Assembly (NCBI RefSeq): GCF_000313935.1
Contig: NZ_AMSS01000061.1
Location: 1-64,000, forward strand
DNA length: 64,000 nucleotides
Source: Acinetobacter sp. WC-141
GTDB taxonomy: Bacteria > Pseudomonadota > Gammaproteobacteria > Pseudomonadales > Moraxellaceae
Direction: 5' to 3'
This document shows positions 58,349 to 64,000 of this stretch, in pieces. Every line of letters starts with the position of its first letter. Within the stretch, counting starts at the first letter, position 1. A model generated the notes under the pieces. The model searched no databases. It was not told the DNA's origin and was given only the letters and a program-made list of their open reading frames with translations. The translations under genes were made by a program, and so were the position numbers.

Positions 58349-60174
58349 TGAATAATATGATGTCAAAAATGTTGAGTTGTGTGTTTGCTTCAACGTTATT
58401 ACCCATACAATTTTCTCATGCCCGAATTGAAACTGAACTACCAAAAAACCATACGGTTTCTTTAACTTTTCATGATGTGCGTGATGACGTACTCAAAGAA
58501 GGAGATCGGGATGTTTATGCGATTCAGACCAATAATCTGGCACAGTTTTTAGATTGGCTTAGTCAATCTGACTGGAAGCCGATTCGTTTAAAAGACATTG
58601 AAGAGGCGCGTAAGCAAGGTAAAGAATTGCCTCATAATTCTATTCTGCTGACTTTTGATGACGGGGCTTTAAGTAGTTATAGCCGAGTATTTCCATTACT
58701 TAAGCAATATCAGATTCCTGCAGTTTTTGCTCTTCCTACTAGTTGGTTAAATGGCAATACACAGGCAGGTTATGAAGCCTATGGTCAAGGTAACTTGGTG
58801 AACTGGGCTCAAGTTCGTGAAATGCAAGCCTCTGGTTTAGCAGAGTTTGCAAGTCACAGTGATGATTTACATCATGGCGTATTGGCCAATCCCCAAGGTA
58901 ATGAAAAACCCGCTGCGACTTCGTATGCATATTTAAAATCTCAATCACGTTATGAAACAGATGCAGAATATCAACAACGTATTTTGAAAGATTTGAAAAA
59001 ATCTTACTCAGTTTTGAAAAAAGAATTAGGTGTTAATCCTAAAGCAATTATTTGGCCTTATGGCGCCGTGAATGAGCAACTGGAAAAACTGGCGCAGCAG
59101 GCAGGGTTTGAGTTTTCATTTAGTTTAGGTCGTGATGGGATGAATCGCGTAAGTGACTCAACTTTTAAGCGTAGCTTAGTTATAAATAACCCTACAGCTG
59201 AACAGCTCACTGAAGGCATGTTAAATATTTTAAATTTTGAAGAGTCTGATTTATTTAAACAGCCTCGTCACTTTGTGACTATGGATTTAAAGCAATTAGC
59301 AGCCCCACAAAATACCCAAACAGATGAAAAGTTAGGGCAATTATTATCAAAACTGTATAGCTTAAAAAATAATGCCTTAATCTTAAAACCATTGGAAGAT
59401 AAAGAGGGAGATGGTCACTATGATGTTGCTTATTTTCCTACCGATAAAATGCCTGTTCAACAAGATATTTTAAACCGTACTTTATGGCAGGCTCAAACTC
59501 GTGCGGGTCAAGCGGTAATATTAGAGTTGCCCGGTTATCCACAGAAAGATAAACCATTTTTAACTGTAGATTTGGCAAAAGATATTGCACGTTTTAACAG
59601 TAATTTAAGTGGTATTCAGCTTAATGCAGGCAATTCTTTAAATTGCGAAATGCAAAAAGTAACTGCGCTAGAAAGTAGTTGCATAGAGCAATCAAAACAG
59701 ATTGCGCAACTTAGCCAGCTTACTAAAAAAGTGGTAAAGCCCTATTTAAATATGAGTAATCAGGCACAGTTTAGTTTATTACTTACACCTGATTTAGACC
59801 ATATAGACAATTTACCAGAGCTTTTGACCACGCTTTTATCACAACATGAACTAGTCAATTTGAAGTTCAATGTGATTGGCAAGAAAAAGCAATTTAGTCA
59901 TTTGTTAGCACTATTAAATACGCTTAATGAAAAAGATAAGCAAAAAGTTATGCTGACTTTAACATTGCCGGAAAACTCTCAAAAGGCCAGTTGGGAAGAA
60001 GTACAGCAAGGGCTCTTTTCGATTCAGCGAATAGGTATCCAGAAATTCGGTATTGATGGCTATAGTTTTGAAAAGTCAAAAGATGTCCATCAATATTTAT
60101 ATAATCCGATCAGTCTAAATGCTAGTCCTGTCATGTATCAGCCATTTGCTGGATTGGTAGAGGGGAAAAAGTAA
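58348..60174 (+). CDS. pgaB: PNAG N-deacetylase PgaB
   Basis: 608 residues. Signal peptide with a possible lipobox cysteine (MLSCVFAS, around residue 11), then a CE4 polysaccharide deacetylase domain with SLTFHDV, LLTFDDGALSSYSRV and FASHSDDLHHG (metal aspartate and histidines), then a C-terminal glycoside-hydrolase-like domain (from about 310). It removes some acetyl groups so that the polymer can leave the cell. Confidence 0.93.
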   Translation: MNNMMSKMLSCVFASTLLPIQFSHARIETELPKNHTVSLTFHDVRDDVLKEGDRDVYAIQTNNLAQFLDWLSQSDWKPIRLKDIEEARKQGKELPHNSILLTFDDGALSSYSRVFPLLKQYQIPAVFALPTSWLNGNTQAGYEAYGQGNLVNWAQVREMQASGLAEFASHSDDLHHGVLANPQGNEKPAATSYAYLKSQSRYETDAEYQQRILKDLKKSYSVLKKELGVNPKAIIWPYGAVNEQLEKLAQQAGFEFSFSLGRDGMNRVSDSTFKRSLVINNPTAEQLTEGMLNILNFEESDLFKQPRHFVTMDLKQLAAPQNTQTDEKLGQLLSKLYSLKNNALILKPLEDKEGDGHYDVAYFPTDKMPVQQDILNRTLWQAQTRAGQAVILELPGYPQKDKPFLTVDLAKDIARFNSNLSGIQLNAGNSLNCEMQKVTALESSCIEQSKQIAQLSQLTKKVVKPYLNMSNQAQFSLLLTPDLDHIDNLPELLTTLLSQHELVNLKFNVIGKKKQFSHLLALLNTLNEKDKQKVMLTLTLPENSQKASWEEVQQGLFSIQRIGIQKFGIDGYSFEKSKDVHQYLYNPISLNASPVMYQPFAGLVEGKK

Positions 60175-61421
60175 TGAGAGTATTACTCGATATTCTATTT
60201 GCTTTTGCTTTTTTATATCCCTTACTCATGGCTTGGACATGGATGGTAGGAGGACTTTGGTTCTTCTTTAAAAGGGAATACCGTGAACAAACTCTTCCTG
60301 AGCCAACGAGTGAAGCATGCAGTATCATCATTCCATGTTTTAACGAAGAAGCTCAAGTACGACAAACGATTCGTTATGCACTGCAAACGAAATATCCTAA
60401 TTTCGAAGTGATTGCCGTCAATGACGGAAGTAGTGACAGAACAGCTGAAATTCTCGATGAATTGTCAGCGCAAGATTCACGACTTCGCGTTGTACACTTA
60501 GCAGAAAATCAGGGCAAAGCCGTAGCTTTAAGATCGGGCGTATTAGTTAGTAAATACGAATATCTCGTTTGTATTGATGGCGATGCATTGTTACATCCGC
60601 ATGCCGTACTTTGGTTAATGCAGCCATTTATAAACTTCCCGCGAATTGGTGCTGTAACGGGTAATCCACGAATTCTAAACCGTTCTAGTATTTTAGGAAA
60701 ATTACAGGTTGGCGAGTTTTCTTCGATTATTGGTTTGATTAAACGTGCGCAGCGTACATATGGTCGTATTTTTACCGTATCTGGTGTGATTGCCGCATTT
60801 CGTAAAACAGCACTCGTTCGAGTCGGTTTTTGGTCAGATGATAAAATTACCGAAGATATTGATATTTCATGGAAGTTACAGCTCGACCATTGGGATATTC
60901 AGTATATTCCACAAGCGCTTTGCTATATCTATATGCCTGAGACATTCAAAGGTCTATGGAAACAGCGTCTTCGCTGGGCACAAGGTGGGGTAGAGGTCCT
61001 TATAGAATATATTCCACAAATGTTCAAACTGCGTGTTCGCAGAATGTGGCCTGTCATGATTGAAGCTCTGGTCAGTATCATCTGGTCTTATGTCATGATT
61101 CTAATCTTCACATTATTTTTTGTTGGTTTGTTTATTGAGTTGCCTCAGCAATGGCAGATCAAAACCCTTATGCCACAGTGGTACGGCGTAATATTAGGTG
61201 GAACATGTTTAATCCAGTTTTTGGTGAGTTTGTGGATTGATCAGCGTTATGACCGTGGTCGCTTCTTTAAAAACTATTTCTGGGTGATCTGGTACCCGTT
61301 ATTTTTCTGGTTACTTACTTTATTTACCAGTGTTGTGGCGGTACCAAAAACTTTATTTAACACTAAAAAACGTGCCCGTTGGGTGAGCCCAGACCGGGGA
61401 TTCCGTGGAGATAACCCATGA
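60174..61421 (+). CDS. pgaC: PNAG synthase PgaC (GT2 glycosyltransferase)
   Basis: 415 residues. Two N-terminal and three C-terminal membrane segments around a GT2 domain with IIIPCFNEE, VNDGSSD, CIDGDALL, TEDIDISWKL and the QxxRW motif (KQRLRWAQGG). Polymerises UDP-GlcNAc at the inner membrane. Stop overlaps the pgaD start (ATGA). Confidence 0.96.
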   Translation: MRVLLDILFAFAFLYPLLMAWTWMVGGLWFFFKREYREQTLPEPTSEACSIIIPCFNEEAQVRQTIRYALQTKYPNFEVIAVNDGSSDRTAEILDELSAQDSRLRVVHLAENQGKAVALRSGVLVSKYEYLVCIDGDALLHPHAVLWLMQPFINFPRIGAVTGNPRILNRSSILGKLQVGEFSSIIGLIKRAQRTYGRIFTVSGVIAAFRKTALVRVGFWSDDKITEDIDISWKLQLDHWDIQYIPQALCYIYMPETFKGLWKQRLRWAQGGVEVLIEYIPQMFKLRVRRMWPVMIEALVSIIWSYVMILIFTLFFVGLFIELPQQWQIKTLMPQWYGVILGGTCLIQFLVSLWIDQRYDRGRFFKNYFWVIWYPLFFWLLTLFTSVVAVPKTLFNTKKRARWVSPDRGFRGDNP

Positions 61422-61876
61422 AACCTGAGGAAAATAAGGATATAGAGGCTTTAGATATCCCTGAATATATTGACCAGCCGGAATACGTCAAAAATAAAGC
61501 AGCAAACTATACATTACAAACTATTGGGTGGTTTTGTTTGATGTGGTTATTGTTTCCACTAGTTTCACTGTTTCTATGGGTTTTTGAAGGGCACTTAATT
61601 TACGATTATGTCTGGGTTGACCATATATCAGAAGTTAAAACCTTGCTCCATTTAGCATTACTCATCGGGATTAGTGCCCTCATTTTAATTCTGTGGGCGA
61701 GTTATAACTGGATTAGGTTCAGTGGTGAGGACCGGCGGACTAAGGCCCCTAATAGTTCAGTTGAACTGCTCGCAGCCCAATTTTCGGTTAGTCCTGATAT
61801 GTTAGGTGAATTGCAACAAAAACAACGCATCACTTTACATTACGATGATCATGGTAATTTGCAAAAATATGAGTAA
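61418..61876 (+). CDS. pgaD: PNAG synthesis accessory protein PgaD
   Basis: 152 residues, two membrane helices (about 33-55 and 75-97) and a cytoplasmic tail, as in PgaD of E. coli and A. baumannii. It activates PgaC on binding cyclic di-GMP. Last gene of the operon. Confidence 0.92.
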   Translation: MKPEENKDIEALDIPEYIDQPEYVKNKAANYTLQTIGWFCLMWLLFPLVSLFLWVFEGHLIYDYVWVDHISEVKTLLHLALLIGISALILILWASYNWIRFSGEDRRTKAPNSSVELLAAQFSVSPDMLGELQQKQRITLHYDDHGNLQKYE

Positions 61877-61881
61877 ATAAT

Positions 61882-61914
61882 AAAAAAGCATGGCCTAAAA
61901 ACCATGCTTTTTTT
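61882..61914. terminator. Bidirectional terminator after pgaD
   Basis: AAAAAAGCATGG, loop CCTAAAAA, CCATGCTTTTTTT between the convergent pgaD and the next leftward gene. Confidence 0.92.
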
Positions 61915-61918
61915 CTTT

Positions 61919-62482
61919 TTATAGTGTTGTTCTAATAATCACATCGATTGACTGTTCGATACCATCCATGCTGTGAATTGATTTATGGTTAACTTTAACA
62001 ATGGGCCAAGTTTGTAATTTACAATTGGATTTTTGGAGTGCAGCATAATAACTATCGGACTTAAAAAATACCTTTTTAGTCGTAGCAATATTAGGTGTTA
62101 AAAGGCGCTTAAGCCATGTTTCACTAACCTGCGTATCAAGAAAGCGTAAGGCCAAAAGACTTTTAATGCGATTGTTAAATAATCTCCGGTTTTTGATAAT
62201 AAGAGGGTGAGTAATTAACTTATTTGTGCCCATTTGACTATGAGGCAAAATAAAGTGAGGCGTAATTTGAAATACAGTGACAAATTTTGCTTGTTGGCAA
62301 ATTTTTTCAAGGTGAGTTACGGTTTCTTGATTTGTACCGATAATCGCGACACATAAACGTGAAAAATCAAACTCTTTAATTGAAGTTGATGGAATAACTT
62401 GCCCAGAAAATTCTTCAAAATCTTGAGGCATATTTTGAAAAATTACTGATTTTGAAGCGTTATTTTTAATATTAATACTCAT
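61919..62482 (-). CDS. Short protein resembling part of a flavin/Baeyer-Villiger monooxygenase
   Basis: 187 residues from ATG 62482 (a TTG at 62509 would add nine). The stretch CVAIIGTNQETVTHLEKIC ... KFVTVFQITPHFILP resembles the NADPH-binding segment of Baeyer-Villiger monooxygenases (VAVIGTGATAVQ ... VTVFQRTP), but the glycine motif is degraded. Later LTPNIATTKKVFFKSDSYYAALQKSNCKLQTWPIVKVN matches the LTPDYP ... YYPAL ... NVELVTDPI region. The FAD-binding N-terminus and the rest are missing, so it cannot be an active monooxygenase. It may be a remnant or have a new role. Confidence 0.6.
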   Translation of the reverse strand: MSINIKNNASKSVIFQNMPQDFEEFSGQVIPSTSIKEFDFSRLCVAIIGTNQETVTHLEKICQQAKFVTVFQITPHFILPHSQMGTNKLITHPLIIKNRRLFNNRIKSLLALRFLDTQVSETWLKRLLTPNIATTKKVFFKSDSYYAALQKSNCKLQTWPIVKVNHKSIHSMDGIEQSIDVIIRTTL

Positions 62483-62584
62483 TTTCCAAAAGTCCTTTTG
62501 GTTTTTCAATCATGATGTTTTTATCGTTTTAATATAAATAACCAAGCAGGAAGTTGGGGTAAAGTATTTTCAGATAGATGGTCA

Positions 62585-62615
62585 TCCCATACTCGAAATC
62601 AATTCAAGTATGGGA
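62585..62615. repeat. Hairpin after the luciferase-like gene
   Basis: TCCCATACT (62585-62593) and AGTATGGGA (62607-62615), 13-base loop, 14 bases past the oxidoreductase stop. No T run, so a weak terminator at best. Confidence 0.55.
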
Positions 62616-62629
62616 ACATGGAACAGAGT

Positions 62630-63634
62630 TTAATGTGCTGTTTTTACGTTCATTAATTGCGTAAAACTTTCTAGACGTTTAGCTGTATCGTATATATCAC
62701 ATGTAAAAATAAACTCATCAACATCGTATGTTGCTAAAAGCTTTTGTAAACCCGAGCGCACAGTTTCAACCGAACCTATTTGTGCCATTGCATAGAAGTT
62801 TTCAACAGACAGCTGTTCTGCTGTATTCCATAGTCCCTGCATCGATTCAACTGGAGGTTTTAGCTTTAAGCTTTCCCCACGGATTAAACCTAATACACGT
62901 TGGTAGGCGCTGGTTGCTAAAAATTGTGCTTCTTCATCTGTATCTGCTACCACAACAGGTACACCCATTGAAACATAAGGTTTATCTAAGTACTCAGAAG
63001 GTTCAAAGTTCTCGCGATAGAGTTGAATGGCTTGGCCTAGCATACGTGGTGCAAAATGTGAGGCAAATGAGTAGGGTAGTCCAAGTTTTGCTGCGAGTTG
63101 CGCGCTAAATAGGCTAGATCCAAGTAACCAAACAGGAACATGGGTATTTTGTCCTGGCGTTGCAATAATCTTTTGTCCTGCTTGAGGGGCGTCAAAATAT
63201 TTTAGAATTTCGACAACATCTTTTGGAAATTGGTCTTCCGTTTCTTGATGCCCACGACGTAAAGCTCGCATGGTAAGTTGGTCTGTACCAGGAGCACGGC
63301 CTAAGCCAAGTTCAATACGGTTTGGATATAAAGTGGCAAGCGTTCCAAATTGTTCTGCGACAACTAAAGGAGCATGGTTAGGAAGCATAATGCCGCCTGA
63401 ACCTAAACGAATATGCTGTGTATGTGCGGCAATAAAACCTAACAATACGGCTGTAGCAGAGCTCGCGATTCCATCCATATTGTGATGTTCTGCAAGCCAG
63501 AAACGTTCATAGCCTAGTTTCTCTGCATGCTGTGCTAATTCTAATGCGTGACGTAATGAAAATTCGATGGTTTTATCATTACGAATAGGAGCAAGTTCCA
63601 AAATTGAAAACTTGGTATCTTGAAGTGATCGCAT
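62630..63634 (-). CDS. LLM-class flavin-dependent oxidoreductase (YhbW/MsnO8 type)
   Basis: 334 residues of the bacterial luciferase-like monooxygenase superfamily. [47 protein letters not shown] and [42 protein letters not shown] are family blocks. The FMNH2-dependent substrate is not known. Preceded by two matching palindromes that may be its operators. Confidence 0.9.
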   Translation of the reverse strand: MRSLQDTKFSILELAPIRNDKTIEFSLRHALELAQHAEKLGYERFWLAEHHNMDGIASSATAVLLGFIAAHTQHIRLGSGGIMLPNHAPLVVAEQFGTLATLYPNRIELGLGRAPGTDQLTMRALRRGHQETEDQFPKDVVEILKYFDAPQAGQKIIATPGQNTHVPVWLLGSSLFSAQLAAKLGLPYSFASHFAPRMLGQAIQLYRENFEPSEYLDKPYVSMGVPVVVADTDEEAQFLATSAYQRVLGLIRGESLKLKPPVESMQGLWNTAEQLSVENFYAMAQIGSVETVRSGLQKLLATYDVDEFIFTCDIYDTAKRLESFTQLMNVKTAH

Positions 63635-63655
63635 GCGATATTCTCGAATAAGGGT

Positions 63656-63709
63656 ATATCGAAATACTACGATATATAAAGATCGATGTATATCGTTTTT
63701 TTTCGATAT
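63656..63709. promoter_or_regulatory. Two ATATCG-N8-CGATAT palindromes
   Basis: ATATCG (63656-63661) ... CGATAT (63670-63675) and ATATCG (63690-63695) ... CGATAT (63704-63709): two interrupted palindromes of identical geometry, centres 34 bases apart, with one more CGATAT at 63636 next to the start codon. They lie in the promoter of the luciferase-like gene and look like paired operators for a dimeric repressor. Confidence 0.65.
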
Positions 63710-63727
63710 TAAGTTTCATCTCTCAAT

Positions 63728-63752
63728 AAAAAAGCACCCGAAGGTGCTTTTT
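63728..63752 (-). terminator. Terminator of the gene at the right edge
   Basis: AAAAAAGCACC, loop CGAA, GGTGCTTTTT, 15 bases after the stop of the leftward gene; good on both strands. Confidence 0.88.
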
Positions 63753-63766
63753 CATGTATATACAAA

Positions 63767-64000
63767 TTAGCGATTTTTGTACCAGCCGCGGTGTAAACCG
63801 TTGTCATGACGGCGATGACCACCTTTACTATAGTAACGACGGTCGCCATCGTCATATCTACGATCATCTCGATCGTAACGACTACCACGATCATAACGAT
63901 CATCGTAGTTACGATCTTCGGCAACTTTACGACCTAACGCTGAACCACCTGCCGCCACCTACTGCTGCACCGATGTAACCGCCGTTAGTACCGCCCATAT
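63767..64000 (-). pseudogene. C-terminal part of a glycine-zipper protein, apparently frameshifted
   Basis: The leftward frame ending at TAA 63767-63769 encodes a tail rich in Asp, Arg and Tyr (RNYDDRYDRGSRYDRDDRRY). At about 63943-63955 it runs into a stop upstream (TAG), while the next frame reads MGGTNGGYIGAAVGGG, a glycine-zipper segment. Dropping one G in the GGTGGCGGCAGG stretch would join the two as GAAVGGAGGSALGRK. Either a one-base insertion has broken the gene, or the base is an error. The start is beyond the window. Confidence 0.6.

Noticed and set aside
1..64000. CRISPR arrays, tRNA and rRNA genes, prophage or integrase genes
   Set aside because: No regular spaced repeats, tRNA-like TPsiC patterns, rRNA stretches or phage genes were recognised on reading; the only mobile gene set seen is the IS3 element.

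Overview
The window is a piece of a gammaproteobacterial chromosome that looks like Acinetobacter, most likely the A. calcoaceticus-baumannii complex. The grounds are low GC, many short A/T-flanked hairpin terminators, and a familiar core: purD-purH-fis-(zinc ribbon/DUF3426)-prmA, mnmG, dnaB-alr next to rpsF-rpsR-rplI, cyoABCDE, ppsA/ppsR divergent, and pgaABCD. The genus call is inference from gene content and order; no rRNA or tRNA gene was seen.

Layout. 1-1100: right part of an IS3-family insertion sequence that has cut off a small P-loop NTPase/kinase gene; a NUDIX hydrolase gene lies just upstream of the broken gene. 1.9-2.7 kb: Asp/Glu racemase-like protein. 2.8-13.2 kb: an accessory catabolic block. 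A seven-gene rightward run holds a zinc-free MDR reductase, a TauD/TfdA dioxygenase, a beta-keto acid cleavage enzyme (DUF849), an MFS transporter, a DsbA/FrnE-like protein, a Rieske ferredoxin and a YeiH-type exporter. It is followed by a leftward AraC/OruR-type regulator, a serine hydrolase and a DUF1302 protein broken by one in-frame TAG. An identical 14-bp motif lies upstream of both the seven-gene run and the hydrolase gene, which suggests one regulon. 13.2-22.2 kb: PH-domain protein, sorbosone-dehydrogenase-like lipoprotein, a salicylate-hydroxylase-like gene with an aromatic-acid MFS transporter and a LysR regulator, a sterol-desaturase-family protein, and a divergent MFS/TetR pair with a clear palindromic operator.

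22.6-36.7 kb is mostly core metabolism: DctA, GloB, the methionine importer MetQ-MetN-MetI with a terminator-like hairpin after metQ, PurD, PurH, Fis, PrmA and MnmG. 37-42 kb carries a WYL regulator divergent from a four-gene Anbu cluster (circularly permuted ATP-grasp, alpha-E, transglutaminase-like protein, Anbu protease-like subunit), an uncharacterised peptide-making/peptide-handling system. 42-62 kb: Alr, DnaB, S6-S18-L9, the cytochrome bo3 oxidase operon, a GYF/RDD membrane protein, PpsA/PpsR, and the poly-N-acetylglucosamine operon. The right end has a shortened flavin-monooxygenase-like protein, a luciferase-like oxidoreductase preceded by two matching palindromes, and the end of a glycine-rich protein that appears frameshifted.

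The best leads for something undescribed are the AraC-linked block at 2.8-13.2 kb, the Anbu cluster, the monooxygenase remnant at 61.9 kb, the tandem palindromes at 63.65 kb, and two tiny ORFs with strong ribosome binding sites at 22.4 and 32.3 kb.
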